Below are positions 14,430 through 22,699 of a stretch of DNA of 31,160 nt, one piece after another (positions within the stretch are counted from its first letter, which is position 1; each line of letters starts with the position of its first letter). The notes under the pieces were generated by a model. The model made no database searches, was not told the DNA's origin, and saw only the letters and a list, made by a program, of their open reading frames with translations. A program made the translations under genes and the position numbers. The DNA is from Kiritimatiellia bacterium (GTDB lineage: Bacteria; Verrucomicrobiota; Kiritimatiellia; RFP12; UBA1067). Location of the stretch: contig JAEDMC010000006.1 of NCBI GenBank assembly GCA_016303225.1, forward strand, positions 1-31,160. The letters are read 5' to 3'.

Positions 14430-14852
14430 TCAGGACGCCAGATGACGCAGGGCGTCGGCATACGATTCGAAGCCGCGGCCCGAGCAGGTCCTCTCGGCCA
14501 CGTCTTCGACAAACGACACCCTGCGAAAGTCATCGCGATTCTTCGGTTCCGAAAGATGCACCTCGACGGTCCGCACCTCGACGGCCTTGATCGCATCGTG
14601 AATCGCAACCGAGGTATGCGTGTAGGCCGCGGCGTTCAGGACGAGTGCGTCGAACCTGCCGCGGCACTCCTGGATCCAGTCGACGATCACGCCCTCGTGA
14701 TTCGTCTGTCGAACCTCGACCTCGACTCCGAGTTCCTTCGCGACCTTGCCAATGAACGCCTCAAGCTCAGCGTAAGTCTGCCGCCCGTAAATCGCCGGCT
14801 CTCTCACCCCGAGCAGGTTCAGGTTCGGCCCGTTGATAACCAATATCTTCAT
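14430..14852 (-). CDS. aroQ: 3-dehydroquinate dehydratase, type II
   Basis: 140 residues, typical for type II dehydroquinases. Motifs: INGPNLNLLGVREPAIYG with the active-site Tyr at the end, NAAAYTHTSVAIHDA with the catalytic His, and VEVHLSEPKNRDDFRRVSF. It dehydrates 3-dehydroquinate to 3-dehydroshikimate. The usual NPGAYTHTS reads NAAAYTHTS here. There is no clear Shine-Dalgarno sequence: the whole upstream gap is a heptamer array with a repeated GGTAG. It is the last gene of the bamA cluster and is adjacent to, but transcribed separately from, the aroF operon. Confidence 0.95.
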   Translation of the reverse strand: MKILVINGPNLNLLGVREPAIYGRQTYAELEAFIGKVAKELGVEVEVRQTNHEGVIVDWIQECRGRFDALVLNAAAYTHTSVAIHDAIKAVEVRTVEVHLSEPKNRDDFRRVSFVEDVAERTCSGRGFESYADALRHLAS

Positions 14853-14854
14853 TC

Positions 14855-14882
14855 ACTACCAACTACCATCTACCAACTAAAT
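14855..14882 (-). repeat. Heptamer array filling the gap before aroQ
   Basis: Four units on the plus strand around ACTACCA: exact at 14855 and 14862, TCTACCA at 14869, ACTAAAT at 14876. On the mRNA the theme is TGGTAGT. It contains the stop codon of the S1-domain gene (14877-14879) and ends 3 nt before the aroQ ATG. Confidence 0.85.
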
Positions 14883-15668
14883 CTTCAGGCCGTCAAACAC
14901 GGCTGCCATCGAACCGACGTTGGCGTTCTTGACGGCGTTCTCCTTCATCCACTCGGCGACTTCGGCGGCGGACTTGGCGGCCGCCTCGTCCTCCGGAGAA
15001 CGCTTGAAGATGCGGCTCATGCACTCCTTGCGGGAGAGCGAGATCTTGCCCGCCTCGCGGTCGATGTGCATCACCTTCACGGTCACACCGTCGCCTGACT
15101 TGAGAACGGTGTTCAGGTCTTCGACGCGTTCCCACGCGACTTCGCGCGCGGGTATGAGGCCCTCGACGCCGCTGAGGTCGACGAATGCGCCGAAGTCCAT
15201 GACGCGCGTCACGGTGCCGTTCAGCGTTTCGCCTTCGTTCAGCTCGGCAAGCATCGCCTCCTTCATCGCCTCAGCCTGCACCTCGATGAGGGCGCGGCGC
15301 GAGACGACGACGTTGAGGCCGCGTTCGTCACGCGAGTACTCGGTGACGACGAAGTCGAACTTGCGGCCGAGATATTCGGCGCCGTCCTTCTTGAACTTGT
15401 CGATCTGGCTGAAGGGACAAAACGCGCGTTGCCCCGCGACCGTCACCTCGTAGCCGCCCTTCGTCTCCTTCTCGACGATGCCGGAGACCGTATCGCCCGT
15501 CTCCCAGGCCGTCTTGATCGTGACGTTGTCATCCACGCCCGCCTCGACGACCGGCGCCTTCGGCCTGACGATCAGCTTGTCGTCGTTGAACGCCTTGCCG
15601 AACTTGTAACCGTGACGAATGCCCTTGAACTGGTCGTCAACCAGCGCACCAAAATCAAAATCTCCCAT
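14877..15668 (-). CDS. S1 RNA-binding domain protein (short rpsA-like)
   Basis: 263 residues with two S1 (OB-fold) domains. The first, about 56-128, is diverged (TGDTVSGIVEKETKGGYEVTV, then RAFCPFSQID). The second, about 146-218, is canonical (GETLNGTVTRVMDFGAFVDL, GVEGLIPARE, KVMHIDREAGKISLSRK). An unassigned N-terminal segment precedes them, and an acidic, Ala-rich helical tail follows. It resembles a shortened ribosomal protein S1, which usually has four to six domains, and probably binds mRNA or the ribosome. It starts 3 nt after the lpxD stop, so it is probably coupled to it. Confidence 0.85.
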   Translation of the reverse strand: MGDFDFGALVDDQFKGIRHGYKFGKAFNDDKLIVRPKAPVVEAGVDDNVTIKTAWETGDTVSGIVEKETKGGYEVTVAGQRAFCPFSQIDKFKKDGAEYLGRKFDFVVTEYSRDERGLNVVVSRRALIEVQAEAMKEAMLAELNEGETLNGTVTRVMDFGAFVDLSGVEGLIPAREVAWERVEDLNTVLKSGDGVTVKVMHIDREAGKISLSRKECMSRIFKRSPEDEAAAKSAAEVAEWMKENAVKNANVGSMAAVFDGLKI

Positions 15669-15671
15669 CTT

Positions 15672-16700
15672 TCACTTCGCAGCGAACTGCGCCTTCAATT
15701 CCTTCACTTCGGCCTTGAGTTTGGCCAACATCTTGGGGACAAGCACGCGGCCCCCGAAATCCTTCATGCTCTCGGCCGGACAGCCGAGCACGTACTTGAT
15801 CGAACCGTCGAGCGACTGCGGAACACCGGCCTGCGGACCAACCTGAACGCCGTCCGCGATCTTGATGTGGCCGGAGATGCCGGCCTGCGCCCAGATAAGG
15901 CAGCCGTAGCCGATCTCGGTCGAGCCGGCGACACCGGACTGCGCAATGAGGCCCGAATAGCCCTTCACCTTGACGTTGTGTCCGATCTGGACGAGATTGT
16001 CGATCTTCGTCATCGGGCCGATGTAGGTGCGGCCAATGCGCGCGCGGTCGATCGTCGTGTTGGATCCGATCTCGACGCCGTCGCCGATCTCCACGATGCC
16101 GAGCTGCGGGATCTTCTCGATGAAGACGCTGCCGTCCGGACGCCGTCCGTTGTTGAACCCATAGCCGTCGCCGCCAAGGCGGACGCCGCAGTGGATGATG
16201 CAGTCCTTGCCGACAATCGTCGCCTCGCGAAGCGTCACCTGCGGATAGATGTGCGTCTTCGCGCCGACCTTGCAGCCCTCGCCGATGAAGACCTGCGCCT
16301 CAATGACGGCGCCGTCGCCGATCACCGAGCCTTTCTCGATGACCGTGAAGGCCCCGACATGCACGCCCTCGCCAAGCTTGACGGAGGGATCGATGACCGC
16401 AGTCGGATGGACGCCAGACGCGCGGACCGGCTCCGGCGGCGCAAAGATCTTCGCCGCCTCCATGCAGGCATGATTCGGGTCGGCGACCCGAATGATCGGG
16501 CAAGGCGCTCCCTTGTCCCAATCCGGCGAGAGCAACAAGGCCGAGGCCTGCGTGGTCTCAACCAACTTGACATGCTTCGGGTCCTTGCAGAAGCTCAAAT
16601 CGCCTGGGCGCGCCTCCTCGAGGCCGCCGCAGGCGAAGAGATCGACATCGGCGCCCTCAAGCGTTCCGCCGAGGACCTTGGCGAGTTCACTTGCCTTCAT
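15672..16700 (-). CDS. lpxD: UDP-3-O-acylglucosamine N-acyltransferase
   Basis: 342 residues from ATG 16700, which overlaps the ompH end by 14 bp; the longer frame adds only a shadow of ompH. The N-terminal uridine-binding domain (about 1-100) has GDLSFCKDPKHVKLVE. The left-handed beta-helix of hexapeptide repeats follows, with GVHPTAVIDPSVKLGEGVHVG, the conserved GGDGYGFNNG segment and the catalytic His in IGHNVKVKG. A C-terminal helix ends the protein. It adds the second acyl chain in lipid A synthesis, so the organism makes lipid A. The gene order bamA-ompH-lpxD is widely conserved. Confidence 0.95.
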   Translation of the reverse strand: MKASELAKVLGGTLEGADVDLFACGGLEEARPGDLSFCKDPKHVKLVETTQASALLLSPDWDKGAPCPIIRVADPNHACMEAAKIFAPPEPVRASGVHPTAVIDPSVKLGEGVHVGAFTVIEKGSVIGDGAVIEAQVFIGEGCKVGAKTHIYPQVTLREATIVGKDCIIHCGVRLGGDGYGFNNGRRPDGSVFIEKIPQLGIVEIGDGVEIGSNTTIDRARIGRTYIGPMTKIDNLVQIGHNVKVKGYSGLIAQSGVAGSTEIGYGCLIWAQAGISGHIKIADGVQVGPQAGVPQSLDGSIKYVLGCPAESMKDFGGRVLVPKMLAKLKAEVKELKAQFAAK

Positions 16701-17253
16701 CTTTGCCTTTCGCGTTCTTCGGATCGACGCCCATGTCCTTGAGAATCGCATCCGTCACGTTGTAGGACGGCTTCGCATAGGTCGTCGCATTCGAATCGAA
16801 GATGACGTCATAGCCATTGGCCTCGGCAAAGGCGGCAATGCGCTTGCGCAGGTCGTCCGTCGTCGCCTTCAGGAGGCGGCTCTCGAGATCCTGCAGCTCC
16901 TGACGGAAGTGCACGGCCTCGGAGCGGTACTGCTGCTCGATGCCCATCAGCTTCTTCTGGATGTCCATCAGCTTGGTCTTGATGTCGGCCTTGGCCTTGT
17001 CCGCCAGCATTGGACTTTCCATCTGCTCCATCAGCTTCTTGCCCTCTTCCTGGAGCTTGTCGCCGTCGGACTTGATGAGCTCCAGCTTCTTCTGGTAATC
17101 CTTGTCCGTCGACGAGAGAAGCGTCTTGTCCCGATCGTAACTCGGGTGGTTCCGCACGAGAACCATCAGGTCAACCGTGGCGATTTTCATTTCCGCAGAG
17201 AGGGACATGGACGCCGCCGCTGCGAGCGCAAACACAACCGTCTTGATCTTCAT
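16687..17253 (-). CDS. OmpH/Skp family periplasmic chaperone
   Basis: 188 residues with signal peptide MKIKTVVFALAAAASMSLSA, then the family start KIATVDLMVLVRNHPSYDRDK. A long charged coiled-coil region (about 45-125, Lys/Glu/Met/Gln-rich) forms the tentacles. The C-terminal FRQELQDLESRLLKATTDDLRKRIAAFAEANGYDVIFD matches the family's end. Skp holds unfolded outer-membrane proteins in the periplasm and delivers them to BamA, encoded directly upstream. AAAGGA lies about 5 nt before the ATG. A short Lys/Gly tail follows the family domain and overlaps lpxD. Confidence 0.92.
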   Translation of the reverse strand: MKIKTVVFALAAAASMSLSAEMKIATVDLMVLVRNHPSYDRDKTLLSSTDKDYQKKLELIKSDGDKLQEEGKKLMEQMESPMLADKAKADIKTKLMDIQKKLMGIEQQYRSEAVHFRQELQDLESRLLKATTDDLRKRIAAFAEANGYDVIFDSNATTYAKPSYNVTDAILKDMGVDPKNAKGKDEGK

Positions 17254-17263
17254 TGTTTTCCTT

Positions 17264-17298
17264 TGCTTTAACTCTAAGTTCTAAATTCTAACCTCAGA
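17264..17298 (-). repeat. Heptamer array filling the bamA-ompH gap
   Basis: Five 7-bp units on the plus strand around NNTCTAA: ACTCTAA at 17271, GTTCTAA at 17278, ATTCTAA at 17285, with diverged units at each end. It contains the bamA stop codon (17294-17296) and ends next to the ompH Shine-Dalgarno sequence. Confidence 0.85.
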
Positions 17299-19699
17299 AG
17301 TCATATCCGACCAGGAAGGAGAACGCCTCCTTGTCGGCATAATCCGGCTCCTTGACCGGCGCCGCAACGTCCAGACGGATCGGGAACATCGGAATGTCGA
17401 GACGGATACCGGCGCCGACCGTCCACGCGAACGTGTCGGAGAAATCGACGTCGAACACGTCCTCGCCGACGGAACCCAGATCCGAGAAGACGGCGAAGCG
17501 GAGCATCTTCACAATCGGAATCGTATACTCAAAGTTCATGCAGAACAGCGACTGACCGCCCCACGGCGCATAGTCGTGCCCTTCGACGCGCGAGACCATC
17601 GGCGCAACATGGCGATACTTGATGCCGCGGATGGAACGCGGACCGCCGAGGAACATGCGGTTGTAGATCGGCACGTCGCCGGAGAAGGCGTCAATCGTCT
17701 CGGCGCGAAGTCCGACCATGAAGACGTGGTCAAAGCGCTTCCAGACATTGAAGTAGCTGCGGTGATTGACGCCGAGGCGCCAATACTCGTTGTCGCCCGC
17801 CGGTGAGACATCCGCAAAAAGCTTCGTGCGATGACCGCTCGTCGGAATGCGGAAGTTGTTGCGGCTGTCCTTGATCCAGAAGACGTGGAGCACGGGTTCG
17901 AAGGCGTCACCGTACTTGCGATCCTCGTCACTGAAGGAAACCTCGCGCCCCTTGTACTCGTAAAGGCCCTTGTCGACATCGTCGAACTCGATGAACTCTC
18001 CGGAAAGTCCGATGCCCAGGCGGCCGAACGACTCCCAGGTCGGCCAGAACTTGACCGGATACGTCAAAGACGCCATCGCGCCCGTACGGATCAGGTCATA
18101 CTCGTCATACCACCGGAGACGGCGATAAAGGTCAACCGAAAGCTCCAGCAGGCGGTTGAAGAGATGCGGCTCGACGAAGCCGATTTCCGCCGACTGGTAA
18201 CGCGGACCCCAAGCCACGTAGACGCGCCCCTTCTGGCCGGCGCCACGGAAGAGCTTGGTCGGCGCAAAGAGGTCGAAGTTGTTCTGGCTGACCTCGGCCG
18301 AAATGTAGACCGAATCGACGGTTGACGCACCGACGCCGACCATGAAGGAGCCGGTGTTCTTCTCCTCGACCTCGTAGACAAGATCGCGATACTCGGCGCC
18401 ATTCGCGTCCTTGCCCTTGTCCGTCGGTTCAAGATAATGCCGCACGCGAGAGAAGTAGTCGAGGTTCTCCAGACGCTTCTGCGAACGCTCCGCACGGTCG
18501 GCCAGCATGCGGTCGCCCGGACCGAGCGCAATCTCGCGGCGGATGACCTTGTCCTTCGTATAGTCGTTGCCGCGAATCTTGACCTCGTTGATGACGACCG
18601 GCACACCCTCGGAAACCTGATAGACGATGTTGACCGTCGTCGCATCGGCCTGCGGAATGCGCTTGACGGCCACATGAGTGTCGGCAAGGCCGATGTCACC
18701 CGAACCAACCGTAACTTCAATGCGATGCGCGGCGTCATTCAGCGTATTCTCGGCGGCAACGACGCCCGGCCCGGGCAAGTCGCTCATGCCCTTGACGGCG
18801 TCTTCCGAATAACGCGTCAGCCCCTTGATGGACGATTCGCCGATCTTGTACTGCGGACCTTCCGCCACCTTGAACACGACGCAGACCTCGCCATCGTCGT
18901 TCGGGACCTTGTCCGGCCCCGTGACCTTCGCGTCCAGATAGCCGTGGTTCCGGTAGACTGCGGCCAGCTTGTCGCAACATTGCGCCAGCTGGTCGGCGGT
19001 GACGGGACTGTCGGTAAACCAGCCAAGCGGATTCCACCACGGGAGGTCGTCAATCGCCGCGTGCAGTTCCGCTACGTCAATCATTTCCGGCTCCAGCACG
19101 TAACCCGGCTGCATCGACTTCCAAATGCTCACGTCGACGGCATGGTCGGCTCCCTCGAACGCATAATCGGATACCTTCTGCCGGACACCCTCGGAAACGA
19201 CCAACGTGACATTGACGTCATTGCCGCCGATCACTTCCGTCTTGTAGATGACCTTTGCATCCGAATAGTGCTTCTTCTGATAGGCAAGACGCACCTTCGC
19301 CGCAGCCGCCGCAAGATCGGCCTCACCATACAGCCAACCGTCCTGCAACCCGGCCTCCTTGGCAACCTTCGACTCACTGAACTCGTCGTTGCCCTCGACG
19401 ATTAGAGGACCCGCAAAGCGCATTTTCCGCTTGACGAAGAACGTCACTTCGACGCCTGCCGCCGTACGCTGGACGTCGGCATTGATTTCCTCGAACTCGC
19501 CAGAGTTCTTCAAGGTCGAGACATCCCGCGTAACCGTCACCGGATCATAGGTCTTGCCGGCCTGAGTCTGACACCGACTCGCCACAGACGACGTATCGCC
19601 GCCAAACCCGTCAAGAGCCCTGACTTTGACCTCCGTCACATCCGCCGCAGACGCGACCAATCCAACAAGAGCGACAACAGCGCTGAGAATTGTTTTCAT
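17294..19699 (-). CDS. bamA: Outer membrane protein assembly factor BamA
   Basis: 801 residues from ATG 19699 (signal peptide MKTILSAVVALVGLVASA); the longer frame would cross the promoter and the upstream gene. Several POTRA domains occupy about residues 20-400, with repeats such as VKVRALDGFGG, VIKGLTRYSEDAVKGM-like and INEVKIRGNDYTKDKVIRREI. The 16-strand barrel follows, with the signature FLGGPRSIRGIKYRHV. The protein ends in VGYDF, an outer-membrane C-terminal signature. It inserts beta-barrel proteins into the outer membrane and heads the bamA-ompH-lpxD cluster. Start: an extended -10 only 11 bp upstream and no Shine-Dalgarno, so near-leaderless. Confidence 0.95.
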   Translation of the reverse strand: MKTILSAVVALVGLVASAADVTEVKVRALDGFGGDTSSVASRCQTQAGKTYDPVTVTRDVSTLKNSGEFEEINADVQRTAAGVEVTFFVKRKMRFAGPLIVEGNDEFSESKVAKEAGLQDGWLYGEADLAAAAAKVRLAYQKKHYSDAKVIYKTEVIGGNDVNVTLVVSEGVRQKVSDYAFEGADHAVDVSIWKSMQPGYVLEPEMIDVAELHAAIDDLPWWNPLGWFTDSPVTADQLAQCCDKLAAVYRNHGYLDAKVTGPDKVPNDDGEVCVVFKVAEGPQYKIGESSIKGLTRYSEDAVKGMSDLPGPGVVAAENTLNDAAHRIEVTVGSGDIGLADTHVAVKRIPQADATTVNIVYQVSEGVPVVINEVKIRGNDYTKDKVIRREIALGPGDRMLADRAERSQKRLENLDYFSRVRHYLEPTDKGKDANGAEYRDLVYEVEEKNTGSFMVGVGASTVDSVYISAEVSQNNFDLFAPTKLFRGAGQKGRVYVAWGPRYQSAEIGFVEPHLFNRLLELSVDLYRRLRWYDEYDLIRTGAMASLTYPVKFWPTWESFGRLGIGLSGEFIEFDDVDKGLYEYKGREVSFSDEDRKYGDAFEPVLHVFWIKDSRNNFRIPTSGHRTKLFADVSPAGDNEYWRLGVNHRSYFNVWKRFDHVFMVGLRAETIDAFSGDVPIYNRMFLGGPRSIRGIKYRHVAPMVSRVEGHDYAPWGGQSLFCMNFEYTIPIVKMLRFAVFSDLGSVGEDVFDVDFSDTFAWTVGAGIRLDIPMFPIRLDVAAPVKEPDYADKEAFSFLVGYDF

Positions 19700-19710
19700 A
19701 AGTGATGTGT

Positions 19711-19719
19711 ATTTTATCA
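19711..19719 (-). promoter_or_regulatory. Extended -10 promoter of bamA
   Basis: TGATAAAAT on the minus strand, with a predicted start about 5 nt before the ATG. No good -35 is visible. It lies directly after the stop of the AroB-like gene. Confidence 0.55.
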
Positions 19720-19724
19720 AATAA

Positions 19725-20822
19725 TTAGGTCTTAGGGGGGACTGAAACGAGCTCTTTGAGAACTTTCCGCATCGCCTCGCGATCCACCTCCTGTTCCTCG
19801 ACCTGCTTGCCAAGGCCTCCGCAAGCCTTGCGGCTCGGCCCACCCGCAGAAAGCGCCCAGGCGTCCAGCCCCGCCAGCAGATTGTCCGCCTGTCCGAGAA
19901 GATGCACCGAATGGCCAAGTCCGTCCAAGGCACCACATGTCCGCAGGAGCTCAACGACCTTGTTCCGATCGGCGACTTTCAGGGCGCCCTTTTCAACCGC
20001 ATACGCGAGCTCCAGGCAAATGCCGATCGGCACGGCATAGCCATGCGGCAGCTTGTAGCCGCTCATTGACTCCAAACGCAGCGCCGACCACTGGGCAAAC
20101 GCCGTCGAGCCCTTTTTCAAACGAGACGCAACGACGGCCTTGACGGTTTCGGACAGCGCGGCGCTTTCGCGCGCGCAATAGGCAGACCCCAGCTTGACCA
20201 GCTTTTTCATCAGCGCCGCGTCCAGCACCACGGCCTGGCGGACCGCCTCGCCGATTCCGCCGCGCCACACGCCGTCCAGCACGGACGACGCGAACGTCAC
20301 GTCGATCAGCACGCCCGCCGGGACGGACGGCACTCGCAGCGCGTCCTTGACGGACGTGGAATCGACCGCCGCATACTCGGCAAAGGCCGCGTCCATCATC
20401 GCCGCCGGCGTCGTCGGGATGCGGACGATCTTCACGCCGCCGCGAACCTGCGCCGCCGCATAGCCCGCCACGTCGAGAATCGTGCCGCCGCCGAGCGCCA
20501 GCACCACGTCGTTCCGCCCGAGCTTCGCCGACAGGATCGCGGAAACGACCTGCAGCGCGCTCTGCAGGTTGTCCGCCTTGACCTTCTCCCCCCCTGCCAT
20601 GACAACGGGGCTCCCCGCCAGCCGGATGCCATGCGCCTGCACGTATCGGCCGATCTTCGTGCCGAGCCCCTCCGTCCGCTGCACGACGTTCATGTCCGCG
20701 ACAATGAGCACCTTGGGCTCGTCCGAGCCGGTCGCCTTCTTCAAAAGGTCCGCCAGGACGGACGATTCGCCGAACACGTCCTCGACAAATTCAACGGGAT
20801 AGCTGTAACAACTCTTCTGCAT
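19725..20822 (-). CDS. Divergent 3-dehydroquinate synthase-like (AroB superfamily) protein
   Basis: 365 residues with the sugar-phosphate-cyclase fold pattern: LALGGGTILDVAGYAAAQVRGG (NAD site), IPTTPAAMMDAA, GIGEAVRQ and YKLPHGYAVPIG. Aligned to AroB by eye, zinc ligands E192 and H260 remain, but the FGHTFGHA segment reads FAQWSALR, so two conserved His are Q244 and L248. The substrate-binding GGKTG segment reads AEYAA. It is therefore either an enzyme with another substrate or a non-catalytic relative; assigning plain aroB would be unsafe. It overlaps the recN end by 32 bp, with GAAGAGA before the ATG. A palindrome at 19814-19840 encodes part of the C-terminal region (PSRKACGG). Confidence 0.75.
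   Translation of the reverse strand: MQKSCYSYPVEFVEDVFGESSVLADLLKKATGSDEPKVLIVADMNVVQRTEGLGTKIGRYVQAHGIRLAGSPVVMAGGEKVKADNLQSALQVVSAILSAKLGRNDVVLALGGGTILDVAGYAAAQVRGGVKIVRIPTTPAAMMDAAFAEYAAVDSTSVKDALRVPSVPAGVLIDVTFASSVLDGVWRGGIGEAVRQAVVLDAALMKKLVKLGSAYCARESAALSETVKAVVASRLKKGSTAFAQWSALRLESMSGYKLPHGYAVPIGICLELAYAVEKGALKVADRNKVVELLRTCGALDGLGHSVHLLGQADNLLAGLDAWALSAGGPSRKACGGLGKQVEEQEVDREAMRKVLKELVSVPPKT
19814..19840. repeat. Nested palindrome within the AroB-like coding region
   Basis: Core CCGCAA and TTGCGG with a 3-nt loop (19819-19833), flanked by outer GGCC arms (19814-19817 and 19837-19840). It lies in the C-terminal part of the gene and keeps the frame open. Confidence 0.6.
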
Positions 20823-22467
20823 GTCTCTTCACCACACTGGTCAGTTTCTCTCCTCCAAGCATCCGCGCGATTTCCGCCACGCGGTCCTCGCCGTCCACTT
20901 CCGAAATCCTTGTCTTCGTCCGCCCGCCGGCAACGGCCTTCGACACCACGAGGTGCCGTTCGCCGCACACGGCGGACTGCGGCAGGTGCGTGATCGCAAT
21001 CACCTGATGGCTCTTCGCCACCATCCGCATCTTCTCCCCGACGATCTTCCCGACCTCTCCGCCGATGTTCGCGTCGATCTCGTCGAAAACCAAAGTTTGG
21101 GAGGTTTGGAAAGTCTGGGAGGTTTGGGAAGTGCAGGTCTTGAGCGCCAGCATCACGCGGGCGATTTCGCCGGAACTCGCGATTGCGGCGAGGGGGCGCG
21201 CCGCTTCGCCGGGATTCGGCTCGAACATGTAGACGACCCGGTCCATGCCGTGCGCCTCCGGCTCGATCGGCTCGAGCGCCACGAAGAACTTCGCCTGCAA
21301 AAAGCCCAGGTCCTTCAGCTCCGCCGTCACCGCCTTCGACAGCTTCTCCGCCGCCGCACGGCGCTTCTTCGTCAGCTCCGCGCCCGCCGTCCGCACCGCC
21401 TTGTCCGCCACGGCGATCTTCGCCTCCAGCTCCGCCACGCGCTCCTCGCAATGCTCCAGGGCGTCAAGCTTCGCCTTCTTGGCCTCCAACAGCTCCAACA
21501 AGCCCCCAACCCCTGATCCCTGATTCCCGATCCCTTTCTCGTATTTGCGGAGCAGCCGGTTGATCAGCGTAAGACGCGCATCAAGTTCCTCCAGGTCCTC
21601 TTCGCCGACATCCAGCTTCGACGCGGCGTCAGCCACCGTCCGCGAGAGTTCCTGGATGCGGACCGTCAGGTCTTCCGCCTCCGCCGCCCACGCCTCCGCC
21701 GCCGGCAGGTGCTTCGCCATCTCGCGGAAACGCGGATGAAGCGCAACCAGGATCTCCGCCGCCGACTGATCGCCGCCGAGCGCCTCGGTAACCGCGTTGG
21801 CGTTCTCGACGATCTCCTCCGCATGCGCCGCCGCCGCATGACGCTCGGACAAAGTCTCGTCATCTTCTGTCAGCTCGGCGCTCTCCAGCTCGTTCACCTG
21901 AAACCGCAGCATGTCGAGCTCGTCCTCGCCCCCCGAAGATTTGAGATCTGAAATCTGAGTTCTGAGCTCCGCAAGCCAAGCGAACAGCTCGGCATAGCTC
22001 TTCGCTCCTTCTTTGCGTCCCCTTGCGGCCAAGTCAACGCCGCCAAACGCATCAAGAGCCTTACGCTGGAAATCTTCCTCCGCCAACCGCTGGTTCGCCG
22101 TCGGACCGTGGATGTCCACCAACTGCGCGCCCAGTTCCTTCAATTCCGCCACCGTCACGGACTCGTCGTCGATCCACGCGCGCGAGCGCCCCTGCGCCGT
22201 CACCGTCCGCCGGACCGTCACACACGTCTCTCCCCCTCCAACTTTTCTCTCCAACCCCAACTCAAACACGGCCTCGACCTCGGCTTCCTTCGCCCCGTCC
22301 CTCACGACCGACGCGTCGGCGCGCCCCCCCAGCACGAGATCCAGCGCCCCCATCAGAACCGACTTGCCCGCACCCGTCTCACCCGTAATGACATTCAGCC
22401 CGGGGCAGAACTCTGCCTCGGCCTTTTCAACAACCGCAAGATTCGAAACTGTAAGTCTCTTAAGCAT
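20791..22467 (-). CDS. recN: DNA repair protein RecN
   Basis: 558-residue SMC-like ATPase of double-strand break repair. N-terminal LTVSNLAVVEKAEAEF leads to Walker A GETGAGKS (residues 29-36). Then come the conserved QLVDIHGPTANQRL, a coiled-coil middle (about 155-370), the ABC signature-like IASSGEIARVMLALK, Walker B LVFDEIDANIGG and the late VIAITHLPQSA. Three short repeat arrays lie in frame: 21934-21968 (residues 167-178), 21505-21539 (310-321, coiled coil) and 21095-21133 (446-458, immediately before Walker B). All core motifs stay intact, so the gene is probably functional. There is no Shine-Dalgarno sequence or promoter: the gap up to tRNA-Gly is entirely repeat. Confidence 0.94.
   Translation of the reverse strand: MLKRLTVSNLAVVEKAEAEFCPGLNVITGETGAGKSVLMGALDLVLGGRADASVVRDGAKEAEVEAVFELGLERKVGGGETCVTVRRTVTAQGRSRAWIDDESVTVAELKELGAQLVDIHGPTANQRLAEEDFQRKALDAFGGVDLAARGRKEGAKSYAELFAWLAELRTQISDLKSSGGEDELDMLRFQVNELESAELTEDDETLSERHAAAAHAEEIVENANAVTEALGGDQSAAEILVALHPRFREMAKHLPAAEAWAAEAEDLTVRIQELSRTVADAASKLDVGEEDLEELDARLTLINRLLRKYEKGIGNQGSGVGGLLELLEAKKAKLDALEHCEERVAELEAKIAVADKAVRTAGAELTKKRRAAAEKLSKAVTAELKDLGFLQAKFFVALEPIEPEAHGMDRVVYMFEPNPGEAARPLAAIASSGEIARVMLALKTCTSQTSQTFQTSQTLVFDEIDANIGGEVGKIVGEKMRMVAKSHQVIAITHLPQSAVCGERHLVVSKAVAGGRTKTRISEVDGEDRVAEIARMLGGEKLTSVVKRHAEELLQLSR
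21095..21133 (-). repeat. In-frame nonamer array in recN, before Walker B
   Basis: Four 9-bp units on the plus strand: GTTTGGGAG at 21095, GTTTGGAAA at 21104, GTCTGGGAG at 21113, GTTTGGGAA at 21122, then a partial unit. Because 9 is a multiple of 3, the protein shows a tripeptide repeat, TSQTSQTFQTSQT, placed directly before LVFDEID. Confidence 0.9.
21505..21539 (-). repeat. In-frame heptamer array in the recN coiled coil
   Basis: Five 7-bp units on the plus strand around CCTGATC: CCCAACC, CCTGATC at 21512, CCTGATT at 21519, CCCGATC at 21526, CCTTTCT. It encodes EKGIGNQGSGVGG between two coiled-coil-like segments, a Gly-rich turn in an otherwise charged helical region. Confidence 0.85.
21934..21968 (-). 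repeat. In-frame heptamer array in recN, N-terminal part of the coiled coil
   Basis: Five 7-bp units on the plus strand: CGAAGAT, TTGAGAT at 21941, CTGAAAT at 21948, CTGAGTT at 21955, CTGAGCT at 21962. It encodes LRTQISDLKSS. The unit theme (ATCTCAG/ATTTCAG on the coding strand) is the same as in the rpsB-tsf gap. Confidence 0.85.
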
Positions 22468-22471
22468 GACC

Positions 22472-22506
22472 GCTAACAGCTAACAGCTAATCGCTAACAG
22501 CTGATC
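22472..22506 (-). repeat. Five heptamers filling the tRNA-Gly to recN gap
   Basis: Units GCTAACA (exact at 22472, 22479 and 22493), GCTAATC at 22486 and GCTGATC at 22500 on the plus strand. The array starts one base from the tRNA CCA end and stops 4 nt before the recN ATG, leaving no room for a separate promoter. Confidence 0.92.
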
Positions 22507-22507
22507 G

Positions 22508-22581
22508 TGGAGCGGGCGATGGGAATCGAACCCACGTAAGAAGCTTGGGAAGCTCCTATTCTGCCATTGAATTACGCCCGC
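22508..22581 (-). tRNA. tRNA-Gly(CCC)
   Basis: Minus strand: acceptor GCGGGCG pairs with CGCCCGC, followed by discriminator T and an encoded CCA. The anticodon stem GGAGC/GCTTC encloses loop TTCCCAA, anticodon CCC. The T arm has GTGGG-TTCGATT-CCCAT. It lies 11 nt downstream of tRNA-Ser(CGA), so the two are probably cotranscribed. Confidence 0.95.
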
Positions 22582-22592
22582 AGAAAAAAGGT

Positions 22593-22684
22593 TGGCGGAG
22601 AGAGAGGGATTCGAACCCCCGATACCCTTGCGGGTATGCATGATTTCGAGTCATGTGCATTCAACCAGGCTCTGCCATCTCTCC
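22593..22684 (-). tRNA. tRNA-Ser(CGA)
   Basis: Class II tRNA on the minus strand: acceptor GGAGAGA pairs with TCTCTCC, discriminator G and encoded CCA follow. The anticodon stem CATGA/TCATG encloses CTCGAAA, anticodon CGA (reads UCG). The long variable arm contains a TACCC/GGGTA helix. Confidence 0.96.
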
Positions 22685-22699
22685 AGCACACGTTCGCAT

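Noticed and set aside
14423..14438. Hairpin at the aroQ stop as a terminator
   Set aside because: The stem is 6 bp and no U-run follows on the transcribed strand.
19725..20822. Plain aroB assignment
   Set aside because: Conserved His and Lys active-site residues are replaced, so only superfamily membership is supported.
22226..22270. Possible further heptamer array in recN (TTGGAG-like units)
   Set aside because: Spacing is 6 and then 14 nt and the units do not stay in register, so I cannot separate it from a Gly/Lys-rich loop.
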